Shown: positions 16,460-24,665 of the stretch, piece after piece
Numbering within the stretch: position 1 is the stretch's first letter
Layout of the letters: each line of letters begins with the position of its first letter
Assembly (NCBI GenBank): GCA_958295735.1
Contig: OY282369.1
Span: 186,001-250,000 of the forward strand
Direction: 5' to 3'
DNA: 64,000 nucleotides
From: an uncultured Candidatus Cenarchaeum sp.
GTDB lineage: Archaea; Thermoproteota; Nitrososphaeria; Nitrososphaerales; Nitrosopumilaceae
Position numbers and translations under genes: made by a program
Notes under the pieces: generated by a model
Told to the model about the DNA's origin: nothing
What the model saw: only the letters and a program-made list of their open reading frames with translations
The model's database searches: none

Positions 16460-19348
16460 GTGCTTCGTGAACAGTCCGTGCTGGGCGGATTCGGGGCCTC
16501 GCTGGTGGGAATCCTGCGCGCCGCGGGGACGGATCCCGGCTCGCTAAAGTCGGCCGCGGGGGATCTGGGCGGCCTGGTGGAGTCGCGCGACATCCCCGCG
16601 AGGTACGAGTTCTTCGGCGCGCTCTGCGCGGCGCTGGCGTACGACATAGCCAACGAGCCGCGCGATGCCAGGAGGATGTACCGGCGGCTGGGCGGGCTGG
16701 AGCATCCCAGCCTCGAGCACCTGGTGATCTCGGGGGCGAACTCGAGATCCCTGGCGGAGGCCTTCGGCCACATCGGCCTCCGCGAGCGCGGGCCGCTCGC
16801 TGCCGACATGTCCCGCGTGAAGTCCAACCTGCGCGAGCACAGGGAATACCTCGAAAAGACCGTGGACGACGGCTTCCGGGACGACTATACTGTGCTGCTC
16901 GCCACGCTGAGCCTGTTCGACGGCCTGCTGGGCGCCATCGGGGAGATGGACGGGGGCAGGGTGTCGGAGATAAGCGCCGCCGCGGGCAAGTTTCAGGAGG
17001 ACCTCGGGCTGTTCTCGCCGGATCCCTGGATCGAGCTGGCCGCCGCGCTCTGCCTGCGGCTGATCCGCGGGATCGCGGGGCGTTCCGTGCTGAACCTGGA
17101 CGTGCCGGAGGAGACCAAAAAGGCGCTGCACCGCATCGAGTTCACGGAGCTCTCGGCCCCGCAAAAGGCCGCCGTGGACGGCGGTCTCCTGCGGGGGAGG
17201 AGCGTGGTGTACTCGTCCCCCCGCGGCGCGGGCAGGTCGCTCCTGTCGTACCTCGCCGCGGGGAGCCGCGAGGCCGGCGCGCAGGTGGCGTACCTGGTGC
17301 CCACGCGCCCCCACTCCGAGCGGGCGCTCGCCGACCTGAACCTGGCGCTCGGTTCCGCGCGCGAGATAGCCGCGCCGGACGGGGGCACGGCCGGGCGGGA
17401 CGATCGCGTGCCCGGATGCGACGTGGTGGTGGCCACGTACGAGGAGATGGGCGCGCTCGTCAGGGGGGGAAGGGTGGATCCGTCGCGCATCCGCACCGTC
17501 ATAGCCGACGGGATCGACGTACTCGGGGATCGGTCGCTCGGGCTGGGGGCCGACATGATGCTGACCAGGTTCCTGCGGGAGCGCCGCGCGACGCAGCTGA
17601 TCGGCCTGTCGGGGACGCTAGGCAAGGCCGATCTGGCCCGGCTGTGCGGCTGGATGGGCGCGGTCGGGGTGCCGAGCGCGCCGGAGGGCGCGGGCGTCCG
17701 GGAGGGGATCCTCCTAGACGGGACGCTGCATCTCAGGGACGGCGGCGCGGAAAGCGTCCCGGTGTTCGCCGAAGACGGCGCATCCGGGCGCGGGAAAAAG
17801 GCGGCGGCCGCGATGCACTACGCCGCGCGCGCCGTGGCGTCCGGCGAGGCGGTGCTGATCTCGGTGGCGGAGCTGGCGGAGGCATCGCGCCTGGCCGCGG
17901 AGATCGCGCGGCACGTCGGCGGGCGCCGCCATCCCAACGCGGACGTCGCGGCCGCGCTGTCGGCGAAGAGGCGGATCCACGCCGCGGCGGCCAGGCGGGT
18001 GAGGGAGATCGAGCCAGAAACCCCAAAGTTCGCGGCGGATCTCGCATCCATGATGGAGCGCGGCATCGCGTACCACCACGCCGGCCTGCCGCGCCGCTAC
18101 GGGGAGGTCGTGGAGGATGCCGCGCGGGGCGGTGCGGCGGACGTGGTCGTGGCCGCGCCGGCGGCCGGGGCGGACTTTCCGGCAAGGACCGTCCTCTTTT
18201 TTGGCGCGAAATACCACGACGGCCGCGGGTGGAAGACCGTGGAAAACGGGCAGTACCGGGACGTCGCCGGCGGGGCGGCCGAGGCGATCGTCGTCGCCAC
18301 CACGGAGGGCGAGCTCGACGAGTACCGTAAGGCGTTCTGGCGGGGGCCGGATCCCCTGCGATCGCCCCTCCGCGGCGCGGGCGGCTCCGGGCCGGCCGCC
18401 GCCGCGCTGCGCTCGCAGCTCCTGGGCTACGTCGCGGAGCACGGGGGGACCGGCGCGCGGGACGTCCTGGCCGGCCTGCGCGGCGCGTGGTTCTGGAGCC
18501 GGTCGCGCTCGAAGGCGGACAGGGACGGCATCGCCCGCTCGGTGAGGTCGTCCTTGGATGCCCTTGCCGGCTGCGGCCTGCTCGCGCGCGAGGGCGGCCG
18601 CCTGCGCGCGACGGATCTGGGCCGGTTCGTCAGCGGGTCCACGCTGCCCCCGGACTCCGCCGCCGGCATCGTCGCCGGCCTGCGGCACGTGCTCGCGCTG
18701 GAACCGGGCGCGGGCCGCCGCACGGACGCGATCCTGGTCCTGGCCTGCCTGTCGGCGGATCTGCGGGCCCACGCGGGCGGGGCCGGCGGCATCAAGGTCC
18801 CGGACGGCATACGAAAGGCGGCGGATGCGCTGTTCCGGGCGGACGGCGCGCGGCTCGAGCCGGCCGAACGCGGGCTCGCGGTGCGGGCGGCGAGCCTCCT
18901 GCACTACTGGATCAACTCGTCCACGGGTTCCGAGATCCTGGAGGCCTGCGGGAGCGATCAGCGCTCGGTGCCGCCGGCGGGGGAAGGGATGGCGAGGGAC
19001 GCGCACCGGACGCTGGAGCAGATCGCGTCGCTCGCCGTGCAGGTCTGCGGCGTGCCGGAGGGCGCGCCGGCCGCGGGCGAGATACGCATGGTCGCCGACT
19101 TTTGCAGGACCGGGAGCCGCGACGCGCTGGCCCGCGAGATCCTGGAGGCGGGGCTGGACCACGCGGGCAGGGACTCGGCGATCAAGATATCCAGGCGCGT
19201 CGGCCGGGGCAGGAGCATGCGCTCCATATCCGAGGACGAGCTCGTCTCGATATTTCCCGGCAATCCAGTTGCCGCCAGGCTGCTGTTCCGGGACATGCTG
19301 GACGCGCGCGGCGGCGGCGCCCCGCCCGCCGGGGCGGGGGCGGCCTGA
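16460..19348 (+). CDS. Hel308-like (Ski2) helicase homologue with degraded ATPase motifs
   Basis: 962 aa (GTG 16460; GTG 16478 is an alternative). Helicase-like order is clear: a 220-residue helical N-terminal region, a motif-I position reading SSPRGAGRSLLS (Lys of GKT replaced by Arg), motif Ia YLVPTRPHSERAL, motif II position VIADGIDVLGD instead of DExH, motif III LSGTLGKADL, and YHHAGLPRRYGEVVEDAARGG followed by DFPARTVLFF as in Hel308. The motif VI position lacks QxxGRxGR. A winged-helix and ratchet-like helical C-terminus follows. The full length and open frame argue for a functional but probably ATPase-dead protein, perhaps a nucleic-acid-binding relative of Hel308. There is no TATA box at the expected distance. 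Confidence 0.8.
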   Translation: MLREQSVLGGFGASLVGILRAAGTDPGSLKSAAGDLGGLVESRDIPARYEFFGALCAALAYDIANEPRDARRMYRRLGGLEHPSLEHLVISGANSRSLAEAFGHIGLRERGPLAADMSRVKSNLREHREYLEKTVDDGFRDDYTVLLATLSLFDGLLGAIGEMDGGRVSEISAAAGKFQEDLGLFSPDPWIELAAALCLRLIRGIAGRSVLNLDVPEETKKALHRIEFTELSAPQKAAVDGGLLRGRSVVYSSPRGAGRSLLSYLAAGSREAGAQVAYLVPTRPHSERALADLNLALGSAREIAAPDGGTAGRDDRVPGCDVVVATYEEMGALVRGGRVDPSRIRTVIADGIDVLGDRSLGLGADMMLTRFLRERRATQLIGLSGTLGKADLARLCGWMGAVGVPSAPEGAGVREGILLDGTLHLRDGGAESVPVFAEDGASGRGKKAAAAMHYAARAVASGEAVLISVAELAEASRLAAEIARHVGGRRHPNADVAAALSAKRRIHAAAARRVREIEPETPKFAADLASMMERGIAYHHAGLPRRYGEVVEDAARGGAADVVVAAPAAGADFPARTVLFFGAKYHDGRGWKTVENGQYRDVAGGAAEAIVVATTEGELDEYRKAFWRGPDPLRSPLRGAGGSGPAAAALRSQLLGYVAEHGGTGARDVLAGLRGAWFWSRSRSKADRDGIARSVRSSLDALAGCGLLAREGGRLRATDLGRFVSGSTLPPDSAAGIVAGLRHVLALEPGAGRRTDAILVLACLSADLRAHAGGAGGIKVPDGIRKAADALFRADGARLEPAERGLAVRAASLLHYWINSSTGSEILEACGSDQRSVPPAGEGMARDAHRTLEQIASLAVQVCGVPEGAPAAGEIRMVADFCRTGSRDALAREILEAGLDHAGRDSAIKISRRVGRGRSMRSISEDELVSIFPGNPVAARLLFRDMLDARGGGAPPAGAGAA

Positions 19349-19689
19349 GCCCGCATCCTCCTGGACGCGCGCTGCGGGCCCGCTCCCCCCGCGCGGCCTT
19401 TCGGCGACGGCGCGGCCGCGCCCCGGCCCGCCCCGATTGCGCCGGGCCGCGCCCGGCGGCGCCGGCGGGCGCGTGAACGCCCTCGCCGATCCGGATTCGC
19501 GCCGGGCAGGGGGGCGCGGGGGGAGGCGGCATCCCCGCACGCGCGCGAAGCGCGGGAACCGGGAGGCGCGCCCGGCGGCCCCGCCGCGTGCTTGCAGCCG
19601 GGCCGAAACCGCGCCCGGCGGCCGCAGGCCGCCCCCCGATCCCGCGCCGGGGGGCACGCTTGTTTCTGCACAGCACAATGCCCGCGCAG
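19349..19689. other. intergenic, GC-rich
   Basis: No gene seen. On the minus strand GTGCTGTGCAGAAACAAGCG (near 19658-19678) resembles GTGTTGCGCAGAAATAAGCG at 23162-23181, a short dispersed repeat. Confidence 0.4.
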
Positions 19690-19786
19690 GTATGGGGTCA
19701 GCACCCCCCTCCCCCACTCCTCAGGCGTGAATCTGGATCAGCAAAATCGTTTTCACGCCTGTGACTGGGGGGTGCTGACCCCATAC
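19690..19786 (+). mobile_element. family A MITE, copy 2
   Basis: GTATGGGGTCAGCACC ... GGTGCTGACCCCATAC with long, nearly perfect arms and the conserved core GGCGTGAATCTGGATCAGC ... GTTTTCACGCCTGTGACT. 97 bp. No obvious target duplication. It lies just upstream of the promoter of gene 19834 and could form a strong hairpin there. Confidence 0.8.
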
Positions 19787-19803
19787 CGGCGCCGGTGCAA
19801 AAT

Positions 19804-19811
19804 CCTTATAG
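19804..19811 (+). promoter_or_regulatory. TATA box for gene 19834
   Basis: CCTTATAG, 26 nt upstream of ATG 19834. Confidence 0.65.
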
Positions 19812-19833
19812 TCCCGCGCCGCCCCCCGCCACC

Positions 19834-20232
19834 ATGGAGGAAGCGCCGGCCCAAAAGTGGTCCGAGGGGATCACCACGTACAAGAACCGCTGCAGGCGGA
19901 TAGTGGCCTCGTCCGCCTCCGTCCGCTACGCCGGCGTCATCAACGAGTTCGGCCGCACCCTGACAGGGGCACCGAGGCCGGGGATAAAGCCGCTCCTGAG
20001 ATCGGACCAGGCGAAGAACGAGTTCTTCGTGGCGTCCACCCTCATGTCCATGAGAAAGGAGGCGGTCGGCGTCCTGGGGGCGCTCGACTATGCGATCCTC
20101 CGGCACGAGAACGTCTCCATAATCCTGATCCAGCACGGCAGCGACACGTACTACATATCCGTGGAGGCGTCCGAGGAGAGGCCGGAGACCCTGATCACAT
20201 CCATCCGCACCCTGATTTTCGGGCCCAACTAG
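19834..20232 (+). CDS. DUF6659-like conserved thaumarchaeal protein
   Basis: 132-aa soluble protein. The pattern RIVASSASVRYAGVINEFGRTLTG, then KNEFFVASTLMSMRKE, ILRHENVSIILIQHG and YYISVEASEE matches what I remember of a small alpha/beta family common in marine thaumarchaea (annotated DUF6659, roadblock/profilin-like in appearance). Biochemical role unknown. ATG 19834 is placed by the TATA box; the upstream ATG 19795 would start before the promoter. Family assignment is from memory. Confidence 0.8.
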   Translation: MEEAPAQKWSEGITTYKNRCRRIVASSASVRYAGVINEFGRTLTGAPRPGIKPLLRSDQAKNEFFVASTLMSMRKEAVGVLGALDYAILRHENVSIILIQHGSDTYYISVEASEERPETLITSIRTLIFGPN

Positions 20233-20319
20233 GGCCGCATCCCTGCGGGCGCGGGGCGCCGCGGGCGGTACAGGAGATGCCGAACGCCGCGCGGGGCCGC
20301 CCCAAGCGCGCCCCGCCCC

Positions 20320-20638
20320 GCCGCGGATCGATGCGCCGCCCCGCCCCGCCGCGGATCGATGCGCCGCCCCGTTCCGTTCCGCCGCGGATCGATGCGCCGC
20401 CCCGTTCCGTTCCGCCGCGGATCGATGCGCCGCCCCGTTCCGTTCCGCCGCGGATCGATGCGCCGCCCCGTTCCGCCGCGGATCGATGCGCCGCCCCGTT
20501 CCGCCGCGGATCGATGCGCCGCCCCGTTCCGCCGCGGATCGATGCGCCGCCCCGTTCCGCCGCGGATCGATGCGCCGCCCCGTTCCGCCGCGGATCGATG
20601 CGCCGCCCCGTTCCGCCGCGGATCGATGCGCCGCCCGC
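20320..20638. repeat. 28-bp tandem array, 11 units
   Basis: Unit CCGCGGATCGATGCGCCGCC plus CCGTTCCG; some 5' units are 33 bp with GTTCCG duplicated. Eleven GATCGATGCGCC cores. It ends at the stop codon of the VOC gene at 20639, so it fills the convergent space between two genes. Confidence 0.92.
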
Positions 20639-21052
20639 CTAGACCGGGGTGTACCCGTGGTACCCGCCGGTCTGCTGCGGCTTGTCGGCGAACTCGGGCT
20701 CGAACAGCGATATGAGGTAGCCGTCGGGGTCCATCACGATGGCGTTCTTGCCGGCATCCCTCTCCACGATGTCGCGGTGTATGGTCACGTTTTTCTCGCG
20801 CATCTCGTCCAGGGCCGACTTTACGTCCCCCACGAGGAACCCGACGGTTATCCCGTTGTCGAACGAGCTGCCCATGTGCTCGGCCGCCGGCGAGGCCGGG
20901 TGGAGGCTCAGCAGGGCGCCGGTCGTCCCCAGATCTATCCAGGACTTCCTCTGGTGCTTTATCGGCAGCCCGATTATCTTGTGGTAGAACTCCAGGGACA
21001 CGTCCATGTCCTTGACCGCCAGGATGACGTTGCCCACCTTCTTTATCTGCAC
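20639..21052 (-). CDS. VOC-superfamily (glyoxalase-like) protein
   Basis: 137 aa, two beta-alpha-beta-beta-beta modules. MQIKKVGNVILAVKDMDVS and FYHKIIGLPI are the N-terminal signature; NAIVMDPDGYLISLFE is the C-terminal module with the metal-binding Glu. Metal ligands of glyoxalase I are not fully evident, so the substrate is open (lactoylglutathione lyase, dioxygenase or resistance-type). GTG 21052 is placed by a TATA box 27 nt upstream. The gene lies between two tandem-repeat arrays. Confidence 0.88.
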   Translation of the reverse strand: MQIKKVGNVILAVKDMDVSLEFYHKIIGLPIKHQRKSWIDLGTTGALLSLHPASPAAEHMGSSFDNGITVGFLVGDVKSALDEMREKNVTIHRDIVERDAGKNAIVMDPDGYLISLFEPEFADKPQQTGGYHGYTPV

Positions 21053-21074
21053 GTGCGGGCCTGCCGCTCACGGC

Positions 21075-21083
21075 GTTAAAATC
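21075..21083 (-). promoter_or_regulatory. TATA box for the VOC gene
   Basis: GATTTTAAC on the minus strand, centre 27 nt from GTG 21052. Confidence 0.65.
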
Positions 21084-21224
21084 CTTGTTATTCGGGGGAG
21101 CCGGCGCCCGTTCCCTGCCGGCTCGGGGCCTGCTACCCGTCCGGGGCGCCGGCCCGGATCGGGGCCCCGCGGGCGGCAGTAGCGGGGCCGTGTCCGGGCG
21201 ATCCGTCGCGATGGGCGGCGGGCG

Positions 21225-21292
21225 GCGGCCGCGCGAGGCCGCAAGGCGGTTCGGCGCGCCCGCGGCGATACTGTCCGACAACTGCCCGCGCG
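21225..21292 (+). pseudogene. IS481 transposase fragment
   Basis: Translates to PREAARRFGAPAAILSDN, nearly identical to the REAAKRFGAPAAMLSDN block around the second catalytic Asp of IS481 copy 1. Nothing else of the element is recognisable here. Confidence 0.6.
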
Positions 21293-21370
21293 GGGCGCGC
21301 GATCAGGCCGCACTCGGCGCTGGTCGCCATGTCCGTCCTGGTGTGGTACCCGGACACGGGCCCGAGCCCG

Positions 21371-21675
21371 CCGCCGTTCCCCGCGCGGCCCGCCGCCGTT
21401 CCCCGCGCGGCCCGCCGCCGTTCCCCGCGCGGCCCGCCGCCGTTCCCCGCGCGGCCCGCCGCCGTTCCCCGCGCGGCCCGCCGCCGTTCCCCGCGCGGCC
21501 CGCCGCCGTTCCCCGCGCGGCCCGCCGCCGTTCCCCGCGCGGCCCGCCGCCGTTCCCCGCGCGGCCCGCCGCCGTTCCCCGCGCGGCCCGCCGCCGTTCC
21601 CCGCGCGGCCCGCCGCCGTTCCCCGCGCGGCCCGCCGCCGTTCCCCGCGCGGCCCGCCGCCGTTCCCCGCGCTAC
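21371..21675. repeat. 22-bp tandem array, 14 units
   Basis: CCGCCGTTCCCCGCGCGGCC-type unit, exact period 22 (GTT at 21376, 21398, 21420 ... 21662). 22 is not a multiple of three, so frames rotate; not coding. Confidence 0.95.
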
Positions 21676-21679
21676 CTGT

Positions 21680-21840
21680 TCCGCAGGGAGATCCTGCGCG
21701 TTGCATCGCGCGCCGCCGCGCCCCGGCCCCGGCCCGCCCCGGCTTTCCGCCGCCGCGCCACGGGACGCGCCGCCGGAACCGCCGCGATCCCACCCAACGC
21801 CGCACCAGCCCGCCAAACCTCGCGTTTCCTGGAATTTTCG
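21680..21840 (-). repeat. dispersed ~160-bp repeat, copy 1
   Basis: Reverse complement matches 49041-49215 over most of its length (shared GTTTGGCGGGC, GGGATCGCGGCGGTT and GGCGGAAAGCCGGGGCGGGC blocks). Both copies lie beside IS481 relics, suggesting a piece of a lost element. The copy at 49041 is the more GC-rich. Confidence 0.65.
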
Positions 21841-21841
21841 G

Positions 21842-21947
21842 GCTGGAAACGGCGTACGGGCGGCTTTTGCGTTAACTCCGTCCCGCCTGGCGCCCACCTG
21901 CCAGGCCACCTGCTGGAAACGGCGTACGGGCGGCTTTTGCGTTAACT
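21842..21947. repeat. pair of 36-bp direct repeats, 70-bp spacing
   Basis: GCTGGAAACGGCGTACGGGC... at 21842-21877 recurs without mismatch at 21912-21947; the 34-bp spacer is unrelated. Confidence 0.85.
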
Positions 21948-21995
21948 GCTAGCCTGTACGAGGTCAGCAACCCCCACTATTCAGGCGTGAATCTA

Positions 21996-22155
21996 TAGCG
22001 CCGTCAAAAAGTCTTTGCAACGGGCTTCCGTGCAGACTTACGTCCATCGTGATCTGGGCGTGAGATCATGAGGTGGCTTGCCGTTGCTAGGCGTGGTTCC
22101 GGTTTGGACGTAAGTCTACACTTTTCAAATTTGCAAAAACTTTTTGACGGCGCTA
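21996..22155 (+). mobile_element. 160-bp TA-flanked MITE (family C) nested in family A
   Basis: 25-bp terminal inverted repeats with one mismatch, beginning TAGCGCCGTCAAAAAGT, inserted at the TA of the family A core with TA duplicated (21994-21995, 22156-22157). TA targets are typical of IS630/Tc1-type transposases. It has no coding capacity. Its inside holds a family B sequence. Confidence 0.88.
22030..22121 (-). mobile_element. family B MITE, copy 2 (inside family C)
   Basis: GTGCAGACTTACGTCC ... GGACGTAAGTCTACAC with the inner CTAGGCGTGG / GTTGC blocks of copy 1 in the opposite orientation. No 8-bp duplication is seen, so either family C captured it long ago or the duplication has decayed. 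Confidence 0.75.
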
Positions 22156-22227
22156 TAGATCAGCGAAGGCGCTTTCACGCCTGTGACTGACGGGTACGTG
22201 ACCTCATACGCTAGCCTGCATAAAATA

Positions 22228-22237
22228 TTTAAATATA
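22228..22237 (+). promoter_or_regulatory. TATA box for gene 22258
   Basis: TTTAAATATA inside a strongly AT-rich stretch (22219-22243), centre 26 nt upstream of ATG 22258; starts right after the MITE's right target duplication. Confidence 0.7.
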
Positions 22238-22257
22238 TGATGTTGTACACATCGGGC

Positions 22258-22875
22258 ATGAGCGGGGACACAACGCGCGACGACATACAGACGCGCACGA
22301 ATCGGTTGCTGGTAAGCCAGCAACGCAATTTATACGCGGCGATCATGGCGGCCGGGGCCTCCCTCATAGGCATGGGCATCTTCCTGTTCGTCACAAAAGG
22401 CGGGGACGAGGACTTCGTCCAGTTCATCATCGGGGGCGGGGACCAGAGCTTCGTCCTGCAGGGAGCTGCGTTTATTATGATCGGGGCCCTTGGCTGGGTG
22501 ATGGCGCTGACCAACAGCGATATAGGTGCCGGAATCAGGGAGTCCGTAGCGGCCGATGGTGACAAGACGCGCAGCGTCATCGTGGCCGATGGTGACAAGA
22601 CGCGCAGCGTCATCGTGGCCGATGGTGACAAGACGCGCAGCGTCATCGTGGCCGATGGTGACAAGACGCGCAGCGTCATCGTGGACGAGGGTGCCAAGAC
22701 GCGCGAGGCAATCACCAAGATGGCGGCCGAGTCGAAGGACGAGTCGGCCAGGACGCGCAGCGTGTTGATTTCCATCAACGATACGCTGGCCACCATGGCC
22801 GATGCCATGAAGTCCAACGGGGTAGGGGGCACCCCGCCAGGTGCCGCCGGGCCGCGCGCCCCACTTCCCGGCTGA
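22258..22875 (+). CDS. two-helix membrane protein with 11-residue repeats
   Basis: 205 aa. After a 25-residue polar N-terminus there are two membrane segments, IMAAGASLIGMGIFLFV (~32-48) and VLQGAAFIMIGALGWVMAL (~70-88), then a cytoplasmic or surface tail with ADGDKTRSVIV repeated four times (33-bp near-perfect DNA repeats 22550-22684) and a helical region TREAITKMAAESKDESARTRSVLISINDTLATMADAM likely to form a coiled coil. Overall it looks like a helical-stalk membrane protein. ATG 22258 fits the TATA box; ATGs at 22237 and 22240 overlap it. Function unknown. AT-rich promoter and lower GC codons suggest recent arrival. Confidence 0.75.
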   Translation: MSGDTTRDDIQTRTNRLLVSQQRNLYAAIMAAGASLIGMGIFLFVTKGGDEDFVQFIIGGGDQSFVLQGAAFIMIGALGWVMALTNSDIGAGIRESVAADGDKTRSVIVADGDKTRSVIVADGDKTRSVIVADGDKTRSVIVDEGAKTREAITKMAAESKDESARTRSVLISINDTLATMADAMKSNGVGGTPPGAAGPRAPLPG

Positions 22876-24635
22876 CCCTGCCCCCGATGCAGCGGGCGGC
22901 GGAAGGCGTTCCCGCGCCCCGGCGATCCCTCCTGCCCCCGCCCCGCGGTTGCATCGCCCTTCCCCCGGATCGGCGCGGGCCCAGGCGCCCCGCGCGGGGG
23001 CGGGCCTCCGGATGCCAAGCCGGGCCGGGGCCCGCACGGGGGACCAGGACCCCGCCCGCGGGCGCGGGGCCGTGCGCCCGCCGGCCGCGGGCGCGAGGGC
23101 GCCCCCAATGATCCGCATTGGCGCCCGCGGAACGGGTGCCGCCGATCCCGCGCGGGCGGCGCCGTGTTGCGCAGAAATAAGCGCGCCCCCCGCCGCCATG
23201 GCCCCCTCCCCCTTGGCAAGATTCCCCGCGATGTGGATTCGGATTGCCCGCGCGGGCGCCTGGAGGGGCCCGGATCGGCGCTGCCGGCCGGGGCGGATCC
23301 GCCGGAAGGACCACGCCTTTTGGGCGGTGCCGTCGCCCCCGTCCGGCGGCGCGCCCGTCCCGCCGGCGGACGGCCCGGACGTCCGGTACCGCCCGCCCTA
23401 CCCCGCGCCGCGCGCGACGGCATCCGGCGGTGGCATCTTTCTCGCGCGGGCCCGGGCGGGGGTCTCCCGCTCCGACCAGCCGAGCGGCACGCGCGGCCGG
23501 CCGTTGCCGTACCTGTCCGCTAACCCCTTCGCCGGATCGCGCGGCCCGGCAGCGCAGGACGGCCCGCCCGCGCGCGCGTCGCCCCCGCCGGGGGGCGCCT
23601 TCGCCGCGATGCCGCGGGAGGCCGCCACGAAGATCGGCAGCCCGCGCCGCGGCTCCCCGCGGGACCGCTCCGGCTTGCCGCTGGCCCGCGGGCGGCCCGC
23701 GCGCGCGGGGCTGTGCGCGATGCCGGGCTCCGCGGGATTTTTCCCGGAGGCCGCGCGCCCGCGCCCGCGCGGCTCTTCGTTCGCGCGGGACCGGCTGCCG
23801 CGGCCGGCAGGGACGGATGCCGGCTTTCCGCGCGCGGAAACCGCGTTTCCAGTCACGGAAACGGCGTTTTCGGCAGCGGCGCGGCCGAGGATGCCGCGCC
23901 CGCGGCGAGGCGGGACGCGTCTTCCCCGCAGGCGGCGTACCGCCCGCCGTCGCCCGGCAGCTCGCAGCAGGCGCGCCGCGCGGGGTTGGAGCATTCCCCC
24001 CGAACCCGACCCGCTCGCGCCCGGCGCAGCGCGCCGGCGTCGACCCGCACGCCGAAAGTTGGAGCATTCCCCCCGAACCCGACCCGCTCGCGCCCCCGCG
24101 GGAGCTCCCGCCACAACGCTTGCGCTGCGGGTTGGAGCACTCCCCCCGAACCCGACCCGCTCGCGCCTCCCGGACTTTCCGGGCCGCTTTTCGGCCGATC
24201 CCGCCTCCGGCAATGCTACACGCGTGCCGCGCCGCGGCATGACGATTCCGCCCCCCGACGGCGTGCCGCGGACGGACGACGGCGAGCCCGGCCCGCCGGC
24301 GCGCGCCCGCGGCGCGGCGGGGCGCCCCACCCCCCCCCCCCCGCCCCGGCGCGCTCCCGGCCCGGGCGGCCGACGCGCCCGCGGCCCCCGCGATCTCGCG
24401 GTTCGCCGCCCGGCCATTCCGCTCCTGCCGGACCGTCCGCGCGATCCCGGGCCTGCCCGGTTTTGCCGCGGTCCCGGTCAGGCGGCCCCCGGCGCGCCAG
24501 CAGCCGTTCCCCCCCCCCCCCCGACTCCCGCGCGCCCTCGTTTCCGCCCTGCCGGGGCGGCCCTCCCGGGGCCCGATCCCGGCGCCGGGGGCGCACTCGT
24601 TCTCGCACGGCGCGCGCGCGGGCGGCGCCCTGCAA
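22876..24635. other. 1.76-kb gene-free interval
   Basis: No supported gene; open frames on both strands are Arg/Pro/Gly/Ala low complexity. Contains a short dispersed repeat (23162-23181) and the CRISPR-like array at 23985-24167. Confidence 0.5.
23985..24167. CRISPR. CRISPR-like array: three 37-bp repeats, two 36-bp spacers
   Basis: Repeats at 23985-24021, 24058-24094 and 24131-24167 begin GTTGGAGCAYTCCCCCCG and end CGCTCGCGCC. The first two are identical and the third has one change at position 10, as terminal CRISPR repeats often do. Spacing is exactly 73 bp twice. Spacers 24022-24057 and 24095-24130 are unrelated to each other. 73 is not a multiple of three, so this is not a protein repeat. 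There is no cas gene in the window and no AT-rich leader, and other loci here show similar spacing, so identity as a true CRISPR is uncertain. Confidence 0.4.
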
Positions 24636-24644
24636 CACTTAACC
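24636..24644 (+). promoter_or_regulatory. TATA-like box for gene 24666
   Basis: CACTTAACC, centre 26 nt upstream of GTG 24666. Confidence 0.6.
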
Positions 24645-24665
24645 GCGGCCGCGGGCATCCCGGGC

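Larger units (their letters stand above)
21956..22209 (+). mobile_element. family A MITE, copy 3, split by another MITE
   Basis: Left part identical to copy 1 as far as GGCGTGAATCTA, right part from GATCAGCGAAGG to CTCATAC. 8-bp target duplication GCTAGCCT at 21948-21955 and 22210-22217. A 160-bp element plus a TA duplication is inserted in its centre. Outer parts match copy 1 almost base for base, so transposition was recent. Confidence 0.9.

Noticed and set aside
15691-16470. 259-codon frame with an ATG 27 nt after an AT-rich element.
   Set aside because: Composition is Arg/Gly/Ala low complexity, other frames and strand are equally open, and it runs into the helicase gene. The promoter-like element alone is not enough.
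19690-19786. A target duplication for the family A copy at 19690.
   Set aside because: The 8-mers on the two sides do not match; perhaps lost by mutation or recombination, so it is not used as evidence of transposition for this copy.
23199-24000. ATG at 23199 preceded by AGAAATAAGC as a possible gene.
   Set aside because: The following frame is Arg/Pro-rich low complexity and the upstream motif is part of a short dispersed repeat, also found near 19660.
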